Source: Pyrrhosoma nymphula (Eukaryota; Arthropoda; Insecta; Odonata; Coenagrionidae). From it: a DNA stretch of 64,000 nucleotides. The position numbers and the translations under genes are program-made. How positions within the stretch are numbered: position 1 is the stretch's first letter; the number at the start of each line of letters is the position of its first letter. This document shows, in pieces, positions 48,676-61,639 of this stretch. The stretch spans positions 66,399,084 through 66,463,083 of the forward strand of contig OY754329.1 of the NCBI GenBank assembly GCA_963573305.1. The letters run 5' to 3'. Under the pieces are notes generated by a model. The model searched no databases, was not told the origin of the DNA, and saw only the letters and a program-made list of their open reading frames with translations.

Positions 48676-48827
48676 AGGTTATTCGGGATTTCCACCGGGT
48701 CAGGTTCTCCATTACGGCCGACGTTTCGATGAATGAGTCGCCCATGCCCTGATGACGATGGTCGACTCGTTCATCGAAACGTCGGCCGTAATGGAGAACC
48801 TGACCCGGTGGAAATCCCGAATAACCT
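48676..48827. repeat. 65-bp near-perfect inverted repeat with Penelope-like motif
   Basis: Arms 48676-48740 and 48763-48827 are reverse complements with a single mismatch, around a 22-base loop. The arms contain CCACCGGGT, CCATTACGGCCGACG and TTTCGATGAA. A diverged single copy lies at 62940-63056. CTGATGAC (48749) starts in the loop and GAAAC ends at 48780 within the right arm, separated by a GATG/CATC stem. Terminal repeats in inverted orientation are known for Penelope-like elements. The near identity of the arms suggests a young or converted structure. Confidence 0.85.
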
Positions 48828-50754
48828 ACCACAATACAAAGCGCCGGGAATGCCTGCGATCATTGTTCGATGAATTTCTGCGTCAATGACAATTTTTTTC
48901 CACATGGTTGCAGCTCCTCATGCTACTATCCAGCCACACTATCCCCAAGTGGTCTCTCAAGTGGTGAAAGTCATAACGCATTAATTGATCTGAATTTAAA
49001 GGAAACTTGCAAAGCTCTATTTGAGAAAATGCATAGCCCCAACAACGAAAATTCAACTGAACATATTTTAAAATCGCATTCAACGGTCACGAAAAAAGTT
49101 GATATTTATCAGGAAGTTGAATGCATAAACTTTTGTGCCAGTAATTCACCCTGGAATCTTGCCACTCTGCCAGCTGGAGCGTTGCGGGGATGAGTACTTC
49201 TTCGAAAAGGAACGCAAATAAATTGTAAAAACCAAACGTTTCTCGTTCTAATTTGCGGTAATTATGTTAAAAAAGAAAGAAGATACTTAATGTTGTCTTG
49301 CTATTGATGCTCATGCGTTGAAACTGCGGTCGAACTATAAAATTCGTGTGGAAATGCTATATTTCTTTCTCTTTTTTGCTAAGCAATAGGTTTTTGAACT
49401 TACTTTATTTTATCTCTGCAATAGAAAATCCACATTTAAAAGAAATACTGAGCATAATTAGCGGTAATATGTAGCTCGTAAACTAAGCTAAAAAATGGTC
49501 ATAGAAGGGCATATTTTGACGCTGCACTGATAAAGGATCGCAGAAATGTTTGCTTTGATTTTTACCTCACTATGTAGTAAACACTGAACACTTTAGACAG
49601 ATGTTTGATTTCTACGTGTTATACATCCTTATACAGTGTATCAACTATTTTTCACTCAAAATTCTCCCGTTAATCCTCCAATATCGGCAGTGTTCAATCT
49701 TTTTCACTGGTTTAGGAACCCTTAAGTCTTGCCTCGTAATTTTCAACCAATATTTGAATTAGGATTTTTCCCAAACACAGCTTTCTTTATTGAAACATTT
49801 ACCAAAAGTTGGTGCCAGCGACAATTTCGTCATCGGCGGCGACGGCCGATTCTATTCCGATCCGTTAGCTGCGGCGTAGACCGCATAAAATGTTAATACT
49901 TTTAAAGGGTGGATTTTTGATTTTTCATTGCGACGTGATGCTCATGTGTCATGGCGTCATGATGAAACAGGATTCAATGACAAATGAACATGTAAGAATG
50001 GCGAGACGAAAAATAGCAAAATTTCACCATTGCAATAGATTGCTTGGGATCTTTTGGAGCGTTGTTATTACTCTATTTAATGTCATTGTTTGGAATGACA
50101 TCATACGCAGGAAAGAAGGGAAGATTCATGGACCTCTGGCTGCTACCGACGAGGTAATCAGATGCTATGAAGTGCGATGACCCTCCTATCGTCACGAATA
50201 ATTGACAAAGTATCAATAGTATGAATAATCATACTCATGCCGATTTCGTGCCAGCCAAGAGTTCAGCAGTGGCAGAGTGAAAAAAAGACCCTGAGGCTGC
50301 AATGCCCACATTTGATATTTACCTAAACTTTGTGTGAAAAACGTTTCATTTGAGAGTTCGCCAAGTCCTGGCAGCTGCGTTGTAATCCATGGTAAACAAA
50401 TAATCACGCCTAAAATCCACAGCTTCAGGCTCTACTTTGTAGAAACTTTTAATATTCATTATAATGCATTTTGTTTTATTATATTAATGTTATTAATAAA
50501 TTTTTAATTATTAATTATTTTAATTTTTAATTATTAATATATTAATGCTACCGCTTGATTTCATTGTTTTTGCCAAGAATTGTATGTAAATTTTTGTTGT
50601 TATCATTTTCATGTAAATACTTTTTTACCCTCCTTTTCATTTTTTTTCATTTCCTTTTTAAATTTTTTTAAAACGTAAACATTTCTTTAAAATCAAATGT
50701 AATGTTCTTTATCTTACAACGACAACAATATCATATGTAAACAAACTACTACAC
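48828..50754. other. No supported gene
   Basis: Plus frames of 107 (48870-49193) and 96 codons (49890-50180) have no recognised motif. An AT-rich patch with TTTTTAATTATTAAT direct repeats lies at 50500-50540. Confidence 0.5.
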
Positions 50755-50830
50755 CTGACGATGCCATAACATTGGTGAAACGCGTAGTGTTTTTAAAAAA
50801 TAAAAAGTGTAGAAAAGTACAATACTTTAT
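50755..50830 (+). repeat. Penelope-like element end with hammerhead-like core motif
   Basis: CTGACGAT (50755-50762), a GCCA/TGGT stem (50763-50776) and GAAAC (50777-50781) are followed by GCGTAGTGTTTTT and an AATAAAAAGTGTAG block. I recall GAAACGCGTAG followed by an A/T-rich block from Penelope-like 3' ends. No coding body is found upstream. Confidence 0.5.
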
Positions 50831-53800
50831 TAAAATGAAAATAATCACGCATGTAGCTGCCTACTAAAAGTGAAGTATCAGGCGTGATAAGATGGAACTT
50901 CAACGAAATTATGAAGGAAATTTCAATTTTACACTGGTAATATAGATTTACTGCAACCCTATTTATTTATTCTATCATTTTCTAATTTATTTCACTATTG
51001 TAAAATTGCGATTTATATTCTCATTACTGTGCTGTCTAGTGGCCCTATCAAACATGGTAACATGTTTTGGGGCATGATGTGTTTGTAAAATTTTTCTTGC
51101 TTAAGACATGATTAAAGTATTTTAAATTACACTAAATTGAGTATTTAGACGTTTCATTATAATACCTAGCCATTGAATATATTAGTTTTACAACCATACT
51201 GAGAGTAGATCGAAACCTACCGCTATTTCAGGGGAAAACGGGTAAATAAGGTTAACAAAGAGGAAAAAAATAAGACTCAAGATTTCATGTGGGTTTTCCA
51301 TATTCTGTACTCAAAGTTATACTAATTCACACATCCAGATGCGTAAAACCTGTGAATGGCTTTCACTTTTAGATAAAATAAAGAATTTAAATTGCGAAAA
51401 AATAACACTTCCTCAATATTTGGACGGATCCGTCTGTGAAACGCTTTCGATGCCGTGCTCAAAAATTCGGATTGTTTTTCAACTAAAAGAGGAATAATAT
51501 AGAAGCGTTGGAGGGGAGGCAACTAGCATAATAAAAAAATAGGCTCACGGGATGGAAGATAAATAACCAACCTTTCAGTCTCGAGGTAAAGGAAATAAAT
51601 AACGATATGGGATCACGCCTAAATTTCGTAGTAAAATAAAAAGAGTGTAAGCCAGGTGGAAGAGGGATTAGCAGTTCGAAAGGTGAGCATAGGAAAGTAA
51701 AGAGAGAGAAAATATGAGGATACATAGAGATAGGGAGATGATGAAGAGCTTTATGGAAGGGCAAATGAAGGGAAATGAATAACAGAATTCACGCTTTGCA
51801 GGGGGCACAGGAAAAACAGAGAATAACACAAGAATAACACGGGCATGTGGTGGTGCCTCACGAGTAAACAATTACAAAACTGCGAACCACAAGTCTCAAA
51901 TAATGTAAACTAGGCTTTAGTTACTGAAAATATTCGTACTTCACTAGTTTTAGGTCTACACAGCAAATATTATCGATAGTCACGTCAGAACTACCAGACG
52001 TCACTTGGCGGAAGGCATGTCAGTTATAATACTGTAATTTACAAAAACGTGGTGTTCTTAAGCCAAAATATAAAAAACCTGCCACACGCCCAAGGGATAA
52101 CATGTGTGGCATTACGTCAAAGTAGATCTTTTACCAGTGCCTCGGTATTTCTGGCGAATGTTTTTTAGAAAGCGGAACGTTAACAGTATTCAATTTCTAA
52201 GTAAGCATTGTCTCACACATCGACGTCAAAGTTTTTACGACGGTCTTCTCCCTTCCAATTAAACGTTTCAGCAGCAGCTCTAGTTAGAGGTGATAAAAGA
52301 TTATTTTATGACACCTGATTTTTATATTGCTACCTGAAAATCATCGATTTTATTTTAAGAGATATTTTTCACGGTTTTATTAATACCGTATGCATTCATA
52401 TCGTTAAAAAATAGAAAAGAATTATAATTTGAATGTGGAAGAGAGTTAAAAAATATGTTATGCAAGTTTTAGAAACTATTTGTGGGAGAGGGTTGATTTA
52501 TCACTTTACCCTCCACCTTACCTGCCGACAATCTCTACATCCCGATTTTATGTTTGATAAACCATTGTAACCCCTCATTCATACATCCTTCGGCATATGT
52601 GACTAAATTCCTAAACTAGTGTCACGGCGATCAAAGTAGACTTTTTATCTAGAAAATTGCACCAATTTTTCATAACAAGAGTATTTCTCTGGAAACGACC
52701 AAACTTCAACCTAGATTCTCCTGCAAGGCAATCGTCGCCCTATGCGTTGTCTAAATCTGTGTTGTGATTATGTTCCTTGATCTTCGAGGTCCGTTGACCA
52801 CCTTTTCATATTAAATTCTTGGGCACTATTAATTTTAAAGCAAATACATCCTACTGCACTTTCTGCTTTGGTTCAAGACCACTTTAAAACTATAAATATT
52901 CCTTCTGCAAATGAGCGAATTGCGTCCTCCTATGCGAGTGTTTCGTAACGAACGAGAAATCCGACTCAATGTATTTTTATTACTCTTATCCTCCCCTCAT
53001 CCCTACTATCATGCGCCTAAGAAATTTGACGTAAAGTAAGACCTTAATAATCATAGGCCTAAATCCAGGTCATCAAACAATAATGCAATATATAAAATCC
53101 CTCTCAAGTGAGTGCGAGGGACGTCGAACATTACCTTTTTAATAAATGTTTTTATCCATGATCACTAATTTTATTTTTCTGTTAAAATTAATCAATACAT
53201 CATCATCATTGACTTCCATCCCTTCTCATTTTAAGTAAAAAAATAAACATAATGGAAAGAAAAGTCGATGAAAGTAATTAACGGAATACACTTTCAAACA
53301 AATTAAATCAAGAAGAAATAGTGAGGAGGGTTGAAAATCTCACTACTTCACCAAAATACCATCTAAGATAAACCCTGGGGCTACGTTGGAGCAATAACTG
53401 AGTTCATCAACAAGGAAAAACCTTTTTAAAAAAGTATGGGTGGAGTCAAGGCTTTGGCGAAAATTCCGTCGGCACAAAAAAGAGGCAAGTTTATTTGAAA
53501 GCCCTTGGGGGGATCACTGAAGAATGCGGGCAGGAACACGATAGTAAGCTGGGAAAATGTGGAACAAAGACTGCGGACATTCTACAGTAGTAGCTAAGGG
53601 TGATCGATGCCCAAGCTAAGGTCGCGGTTTTGGATTCTGCCCCCGTTGAAGACGCTGTGATTTTAAGCACAATATATTCTTCGGCATAGGGCTTGACATA
53701 GTGTCCCTCATGCCTTAGTTTCCCTCATGAGTTATCATCTCATAGTATCATTGTATTAATATGGTTTGTATTAGCGACCAGTATTTACGTACCTTAAACC

Positions 53801-53847
53801 GTGAATTGTATTCAAGCAAGATAGCGTAGAATGAAAGCAACTTCAGG
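50831..53847. other. AT-rich stretch; purine-rich block at 51.5-51.9 kb
   Basis: From 51500 to 51860 the plus strand is purine-rich, which keeps minus-strand frames open (up to 93 codons). Nothing else supports a gene. Confidence 0.5.
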
Positions 53848-54463
53848 GAACGTTGGAGGGTGTATTTTGAAGAATTGTCAATAATGGTGGAGGTGATTAG
53901 GATTATTAGCCTTGCACATTAGTATGCGAGAATGTCCGTTTTGAAAAGGAAATAGTGAAAAATAGTCGTAACGGCAGTGAGCAATTTGAAAATAGGAAGA
54001 CTGCGGGTGTAGATGGGATATTCAGTGAAATGGTGAAGTGTGGGTGTCAATTTCTCATAATTCGCTTGTGTAAGTTGAATAATTTCCTGGCTTAAAGGCA
54101 TCAGTTATTCCAACGGATAGGAATAATACATCAATAGCTCCATTGTAGAGAGGGAAGGGTGGGAAGACCGAGCGCAAACATAATGGAGCAATTATTTTAT
54201 AAAGTAATCCGGGAAAGAAGAAAAGTAAAATATTAATCGAAAGAATGAGGAAGATAATTATTTTTGACAGAATCTGAGGTTTACAATGTCTGCATGAGGG
54301 GATGTAGTGATCGCACTTCAGTCCTGAAAGTCCAGAAAAAATGCATGGACTCCGAAAGAAGTCATATTGTGAATTTGCGGAGTTAGAGAAGGCACGTGGT
54401 AGGATAAATAGAAAAAAAATGCGGAAGGTATTGAAGGACTACGAAGAGAATGAGCGGTTTATT
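53848..54463 (+). pseudogene. Decayed LINE, N-terminal half of the reverse transcriptase
   Basis: The plus strand reads ERWRVYFEEL (family form RWxEYFEELLN), then in another frame NRKTAGVDGIFSEMVK (family form KNGKAPGVDGIxxEMLK), then IRLCKLNNFL. Next come VYNVCMRGCSDRTSVLKVQ (family form QAGFRKGRSCVDQIFVLRQ) and LEKARGRINRKKMRKVLKDY (family form DLEKAYDRVDRxxLWxVLRxYG). This spans RT blocks from the entry to the first catalytic region. The expected FxDLEKAYD is damaged, a frameshift lies near 53985, and several stops occur. The YxDD block and C-terminus are absent. It may belong to the same group as one of the other LINE fragments, but they do not overlap enough to tell. Confidence 0.8.
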
Positions 54464-56395
54464 ATTGTTATTTGGGCATAGTAATAATCGGTATATTATA
54501 AAGTATAGAATATAGTGTCAAGTAGAAATCAGCATAGGCTTGGAATGCTGACATTTGCCCGAGATGCTTACATCTCACGATAAATAATAAACATAAGAAA
54601 ATAAATATTCGATTTCAGTAGGAATACGTTTTTACCCCAAACTCTTCAATTATGGTTTATAATTTCTACACATTATGCGAATTTGACAAGTCATTTTAAG
54701 ATAATTCTTTTAAACCTAGGTAAAAATGTTTCCCTCTTTCCATCGCACTTCAACGGGCACCATCTTCCAGCATACTATAACAGCTCGAAACACAAAGACT
54801 TCCACGATAATAAAAACAAACTTACACTTCATTCAAAATGGTAATCATGAAATTGGAAAATCCAACGAAATCAACGAAACATAGTGAGTGGAGAAATAAG
54901 CAAAAAGACGACTGGAAACAAATATGAGAGCAACAAGTGAAAGATCAACCGCATTGGCCTCGAATTTCTCAAAAAATCAAACCCAATATGCATTACAATC
55001 GGATCAAAAGAACCTTACACAATCAATTAATTCACACCGACAGTATTCCTAGGGTTAGCACAGACGATACATAATAAAGACGGTTGATGATCATGCCTGT
55101 ACTTCAGGCCAGGAAACACTTTTTAATAGTATTTTGCGATATGCTCTTTTATTATTATAAATATGCCATTTTAAATCATATCGAGTGATATTTAGATATG
55201 AAGGATGTAGCACGTAGTACACAACTCATTCAAAAATTCTAGTGCCCGTGAAATAAGTTCGGTGAGAACAAATGAAAAGTTTAATTATGGCTTAAGAATA
55301 AAAAAATTAAGTACATGCAAACTACTTTACGGATGTCATATCTTTTTAATCACATCGATTGCAATTCCGCGTGTCAACACAAAGTGTCATTGATTTTACT
55401 GCTATTAATAACTGTGATGGGAAGAGTCATCTTTTTTCCCTTTGTGCCATTGGCGTCGGGACCTCATTTAACTACTCTTTTCTCTTCCGGAGACCCGTCA
55501 TTTTCTTCACCACCACCTCTTTTCTTGTCTTTTCTCTTTCAAATGTTTACACCCGTGTCTCTCTCGGTGAACCTCTAATCCTTCTCCCACTTGGTTTCGG
55601 TTGCAAAGGAAAGGGGTTTTTACTATTTTATAGACTTTAGCATGCAAGAAATAACAACAAGCAGAGCATTCAGCATTTCTAACTTTCAGATTCATTTCTG
55701 GTCCATTCTATTGATATGACCACACCTTGAAACTGGTTTCTCATTATTTTTGTCACTAAGGGCTTCTGATGGAGATTTTATCGGATTATTGTATTCATAT
55801 CTGTTTTGGTTTTATTTACTTAGCTTTTTAAGGCTTCATTTTCATGGCTGTTCTATTCTAAAGTTCTAGTTGTGATAGGCGAGCTTCCAAATCCACAATA
55901 TTTTAGAAAAAAGACACGAATAATATTACTTCATTCCGCTTCTTTTCATTAATTTTATTCCTGTTGATTACAAATTAGCATAGAAATCGTCTATAAAATA
56001 GAACGTGATATACATTGTACATAAGCATATGAAGACACATATGGCAGTATTTCAGGTACTAACGGAATATCCGCAGCTAATTTCTAAAAATTCATAGATG
56101 CTGTATTGTTAGTTGTTAAATATTTATGTTTTTTTAAATGATTTTTTTTCATTACGTTTAGTTTTAAATTCCTGTTCCTGTAATTTATTTTATCTCTCTT
56201 TTATCTACGAGTATGTTATTGGCGATGGGGATACTGCAACGCAATATGTGCTACTTTTCCATAACCCAAAAATTAGATGTGGGAACAAGTTATGGAGAAT
56301 AAAATAGGAACAGATTTAGAACAGACGAAGAGCAAAACTGCATCCAATTATGATAAAGATGCGCATGTTATGATGAATGGCAACGTAACGTGGTT
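54464..56395. other. AT-rich stretch, no gene seen
   Basis: Overlapping plus frames of 87 and 93 codons (55315-55640) and a minus frame look like composition effects. No repeats were noticed. Confidence 0.5.
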
Positions 56396-57040
56396 AGTAT
56401 CCATAAAAGAAGTTGCCATTCACGGTCAAAAAAAATGAAAAGAGCCCATGTGAAAAGAGAGAAATAGTAAGGGAAGGATGAAAGAACGAAGTGGAGATAA
56501 CATAGAGGAACACGGAGGAAACAAGAATAACAGGAAGGAAAACACGTGAGGCGAGATAGTGAGAGAGAATCCGGGACATAGTGTAAAGAGAGGAAAAAGA
56601 AGAGAGCCGGGAAATTTGTAAAAAGAATCCGCAGCACGCGTAAACATGCAGGAACGCGAGTTTGTGCGTGTGGGAATAAAAAAAGGAATGAAAATGTTGC
56701 CATTTCCTCATCCGCGAGTTAAAATACCCTCGCAAAAGAGACGGTAGTAGTAATAAAACGAAGCGGAAATGACTTTCTTTCTCCTTTTTCCGCCCGTCGA
56801 AGCCACGGTGGTGGGCTAGAAGTTGGGACGGTCGCGTTCGCATGTACGGCACAGAGGGACGACGCGAAGAGTAAGAAGCGATTCCTGGACAAAAAATTCG
56901 AGAAATAAAAAAAAGTGGAATGCGGAATTCTCCCTCCCACACGAGATTCTCTCTGCCTCTCTCTTTTACTCGTGGTATTTTTGTTACGATATCACCCTCT
57001 CTTCATGTTTCTTTCCCCCTCAGTCGGCTGACATGACAGT
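56396..57040. other. Purine-rich tract opening the longest frame of the window
   Basis: The plus strand is GA-rich over 56430-56640. The minus strand is open for 182 codons (56394-56942), with two further frames also open in the other minus phases. The predicted peptide is rich in F, S, L and Y and shows no domain. Several open phases on one strand point to base composition, not coding. GC is raised at 56790-56860. Confidence 0.5.
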
Positions 57041-57578
57041 GCTGTGAAAAAGTTTGCCATTATTACCTACCTCCTATTTAAGGTGGTCGGAGCAATTTTT
57101 GTGCATGTGCAGACTTGTGTGATACTATGCATACGTATTTTTATTACTGACGTGTAGATAAAAGTGAAAAAATTGTATCAAACCGATTTGGTCTTTTGGA
57201 AGTTCAATGATATTTCAACACGCATCCTTACGGCCACATGACACATATTTCCTAATAATTAGATTGCATATGTATGTACAGATTTTATTCTAAACGCGAA
57301 ATGATATATCTCTATTCATTAAATTTTTTTCAAATGAATAACAATGTGTCACGCCAAATCCAATATTCGAAAACCATATATTTCAATACGAATAAGTCTA
57401 AATTTCGAATACCGCGCCGAGAGCTCTAGTCACGACATGTTTTCATTAAATAAAGAAATTAAAATATGACTCGTGCCATTTTAATTACTGCCCTTATGGT
57501 GAATTCAAATTCATAAACGTAATCTTATTCATTGATTATCCAAGATAGCTGAAGAGCTGACTTGGTGGATTTTCGACA
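57041..57578. other. AT-rich stretch, nothing seen
   Basis: No coding or repeat signal was recognised. Confidence 0.5.
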
Positions 57579-57637
57579 TGATATAATAATAAGAACTTTG
57601 TAATAATACAAAGTTCAAAGTTCTTATTATTATATCA
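57579..57637. repeat. Perfect 22-bp inverted repeat
   Basis: TGATATAATAATAAGAACTT (arm 57579-57600) pairs exactly with 57616-57637 around a 15-base loop, which itself holds CAAAGTTC. CATTGATTATC occurs on both outer sides (near 57529 and 57636). Confidence 0.85.
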
Positions 57638-58084
57638 TTGATTATCGTTGGTATATATGAAGTGCTCCTTAGTGAATGTAGTATCTATTGTTGTCACCGA
57701 TGACCCCATTGTTGTGGCATATAATTATTTTTCAATGTTCCAGGGGACTTAGAGACCCAGAACAATAAAGATTGTTTTCAGTTCAATTCAACTTAGGGTT
57801 TTGCGTTGCCGTAATGCATCGACTGCTGTACCCATGCCATATGCCGGATATATCGCATTGCAATTGGATATTCTGCGCCACGTGATTAATTATAGTGTTT
57901 AAAGTAATCAGGTACGATGTGGTGAAAGATGTAAATCGATTCATTGAGATCATTATTTCGACTTGAAGATCCACCAGTTACGTTACGTTTTTAACGGGCC
58001 ACTGCCATTCTCCCATTACCCCTACTAGGGTTACAATACTTTCTAGTGCAATATCTCTCTCTTCAATTCCAGATAGGTACTATC
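57638..58084. other. No gene seen
   Basis: Only a 63-codon unrecognised minus frame was noted. Confidence 0.5.
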
Positions 58085-58640
58085 TTATACTCACACCAGA
58101 TTTTTTATACTTTTCAACGCCCTTCCTTTTCTAATGCAATGCAAAGATGCAATGCGCAATATGGTATATGAGGCGCAATCCAACATGCGATAAAAAGTGG
58201 TACCCTTGGAATTACATTTAGCAATGCAATTTGATATACGAGGCAAATAAATTTGCAATGAAATTTTATATAAGCTGCGACTCCATGCATTCGATTGCGA
58301 TATGCATGACAATCCGATATAAAATGCAATGTGGTATGCGATGCAATGCGATACTCGTTGTAATGCGACATTTAAGGTGAAGTGTGTCATACCATGCATT
58401 GCGATACACGATGCAATGCAATACATGATGCAATACGCTCGATGGAATGTGATTTCTACACTGTAGTCCAACATGGGACGCATTGAGGTGCACGATGCAA
58501 CACGATAAGCAATTCCATGCGATACTCGAAATGTAGGATGTGGTGCGATACGCGAGGCTATTCAATTTAAGATGCATTGCGATACACGATACACTGCGAC
58601 ATGCAATTCAGTACGAGCGATATATGCAGTTCAGTTCCAT
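58085..58640. repeat. Degenerate ATGCAATGCGATA-type repeat array
   Basis: Words such as TGCAATGCGATACTCG, CATTGCGATACACGATGCA, ATGCAATGTGGTATGCG and TGCATTGCGATACACG follow one another at about 15-25 base spacing. The array keeps several minus-strand frames open (130, 103 and 85 codons) with a repeated HCIAYR-like pattern, which is a repeat artefact. The same words are scattered at 13.2-14.7 kb. Confidence 0.75.
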
Positions 58641-58689
58641 GTGTCGTGAATTTTTTCATGCTGAATTTGCAGCATGAGCCGCTAATGCA

Positions 58690-59260
58690 ATCTTTATATC
58701 GCAAACTACCCGCTACACTGAGGGCGAGAGTGAAAACCTTCGTAGGCATGAGACGGTCGTTCTCCCTGTACCAGTGAACCCCGAACTGAGCGTGAGATCG
58801 TTCACTTCTTCCCACTCGCTTCACACAACTAACAACGGCGCTCATACGTCGTTCTCCGCTCAACGACTCACCCACAGCATCCCAACGGCCCAGATACGCC
58901 TCTCTCTCTCTCCCTCTCACCAAGGGAACCCATTCCGAATCGAATCCGGCGACAATGGGATTTTCGGAGCATCGCGAGGCATTTAAACGGAAGGAATATC
59001 AATCTAACCAACCACACCAGTGCTCTCAGCGCTGCAGGCGTTCCCCCGAAGAACAGAAATGGCTGAAGAGATTCCACCGAGAAGAAGATACACACTCACA
59101 CAAACACATACACACACAAAAACGATTGGATCCTTAGATGGGCATTTTGCGACCGGGATTCTCCTCCCGGATTCATCGGATTCCAGATTTCCTCTCTCTC
59201 GCCATCCATGTCGCCGAATTAGTTCATGAATACAGATCGCATCCTTTTTCGAGCAGGGGA
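58690..59260. other. CpG-rich island with CT and CA runs
   Basis: GC is raised, with a CT run at 58900-58918 and a CA-rich run at 59090-59120. The frames here (up to 75 codons) are unrecognised and overlap on both strands. It is a candidate regulatory island. Confidence 0.4.
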
Positions 59261-61639
59261 TGTTCGCAACCGAAAGCGTTACGAGTAATTATGTTTTGAA
59301 AGGACGAAGTTTGTCGAAATCAATAAATAGAAATGTAAAATTCAGCTTCCCGGTTTTGCAACCTTTTTTTGGCAGTGGTAGGGTGTGTAAATATCAAATG
59401 TGAATTAAATAATCAACTCTATTTTGGGTGGTGGAGAAACTGTAGAGAAAATACAACACAAAGGACAACACCAAGGGCAGAAATGGGCCCTCATTAGACG
59501 GAAATATTTCAGAAAGAAAGTGCCTGATGGCAGAATTATAGGTTCAAGTTTTATGTACATATTTGAAGGATATTTTTCAACATAGATAATAGAATGCAGT
59601 AGGATTCATATTGCCAAAGGTAGGTAACGCCACTTAAAAAATGGTATTGAGCTACCTTTCGCTCAAACTTACTGAGATACATATGATATCTAGCTGGAGA
59701 AAACGATCGCACGCATTAGAAAATTTTAAATAAAAAATTACCATGTTTAGGGTTCCCAGATGCCATAAAGCTATTCTATTAAGTTTTTATTTCAAAGCTT
59801 ACACACAATTCTACTCGTGAGGGGGAGGGAAGTGCTTTTTTAATAGCCATAAAACTTCAGGACGTATTTCAAAAGGGATACTTACACCCCCCAGTGGCTG
59901 TTTCATATTCAATCTGGCTCACAAGCTGGAATAGGGTATTTATTAAGTTTGCCTATTTAAATTATATCAGGTGGCCCCTTTTTATCTACAGCTATACTAG
60001 TGAGAGATTGAATATTTATTCATCGCTTTACATCATTGGATTTTATTGGCGTTTCTTCCGAATCAAAGTATTTATACCTATGTATTTAGGTTTGGTTCTA
60101 CAGGTCGGTAGGTAAGGATAAGGTAAGGATAAGCCAATACACCTACATGACGAGTTTTTGCTAAAAAAACAAAAAGAACCTTAGGGAAAATAAGTTAAAA
60201 GAAAACTATCTTCTAGTCTCCATGTGGAAGAAACATATCTTAATCTGCCTGAAAATTTGGCATTACCGATCAGTTTCTTATCGCTGATCTGACATACAAA
60301 TACCGTTTTTCCTGTAGTGAAGGGTAGTACTTTCTCCATTATCCCTGTTCTATTTAAAGAATGAAGTTAAAAGAGAAAGGTGACTGAAGGATATTCCCTT
60401 TCCCACCTACTCGACACTTTCCTTTCCCACACGTTTAGCACCATTTAATTTCAAGTTCCATTTGAGATATGTTATTCAATTTCCTGGGAGTTTTTGCATC
60501 TTACCATTTTTTTCGCGAAAATGTCATTTACATTAAAAATACTATTTTCTTTGTATTCCACCCGTTTTCCTATTTAACATAATGAAATTTCAAGTTCATT
60601 TTGAGAATAAAATAAGTGTGGAAAGGTACGATTTTGCTGTTCATTCAAAAAAGAGAAAATGTTTTTATATACGCAGCCATAATATGGAAATGACATAAAA
60701 ATCGTTTTTTAGCAAAACCCCCTTAGGTTTCCCTTCCCCTCGAAACTCGCTGCCATTGGCCTTTGTGTTAATCTTCCTTCTTTACGGTTTTGGTTTCGGA
60801 ACCAATAAACTTCATGCTTCATTAGAAACCAGTCACCTACCCAGTTACCACGTTCATCTTTAAGTGTCCTAGTCATCACCCCGCTTGTAAATGCTACTAA
60901 CGTTATCGAAAGCATCTTCCTAAAAGCCTTGGTAGTTTCTCCATTATCACTCAAAATGCTAACAAAGGAGTACCTATCAGTGAACGGCATTCTGCAAATG
61001 GTAGCCTTGAAGGGGATGGGGATGCGTCTATTAAAGGGGTTTGAGCGGTATTTTTCCTTAGTCATAATAGAGACCATTTGAGAATTTCATTTCTTAGTTT
61101 TAGCAGCTGCAGGAGGCGTAAAGTAAATATTATTATGCTTATGGCGCAAAAATATTGTTTCATTTGACTGAAATACTCAGTATTTAACTACATATAGATA
61201 CACGAGTATTTAACTTTACTCATTTTTTCCACACTGCTGGTTTAAAACGCCTTCACAGCAGAGAGTTTTTTTTGCAATAACTTAAAAACTACTGCCGTGA
61301 GTTATTGATTTATTTTTCTGTATCACAGTTGAGAAAACATTAAAACTACACAGTTTTTCATTTTTGATGAGATATATAGCTTACCATTTCCTCAGATTTT
61401 TAACGAAATTCTCATAGAAGTGCGTACCCTTACCATTTGCATTGTAAAATGACCGGTATTTTTTTGGCAAGAATCTAGAAACGTATGATAGTGACTTATA
61501 TTTTGGTATATTAGTAAACGTGAGACTTTTTTTTCTTAATAATGAGGCCAAATTCATTGAATTTTATGTGAAAATATGTCTCACTGAAACTGCCTTAAGG
61601 TTTTCAGGGAATGGAGATCTGTGTAAAATGTCAGTTGCG
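59261..61639. other. AT-rich stretch, no supported gene
   Basis: GGTAAGGATAA is tandemly duplicated at 60110-60131. A 122-codon minus frame (60709-61077) has ordinary amino-acid composition but no family I recognise. Confidence 0.5.

Noticed and set aside
56394..56942. 182-codon minus-strand open frame as a gene
   Set aside because: Low-complexity F/S/L/Y-rich peptide, other minus phases also open, and a purine-rich opposite strand explains it.
58091..58577. 130- and 103-codon minus-strand frames as genes
   Set aside because: They lie within the ATGCGATA repeat array and encode its repetition; several phases are open at once.
60709..61077. 122-codon minus-strand frame as a gene
   Set aside because: Ordinary composition but no motif, homologue or promoter recognised; length is not exceptional among the chance frames of this window.
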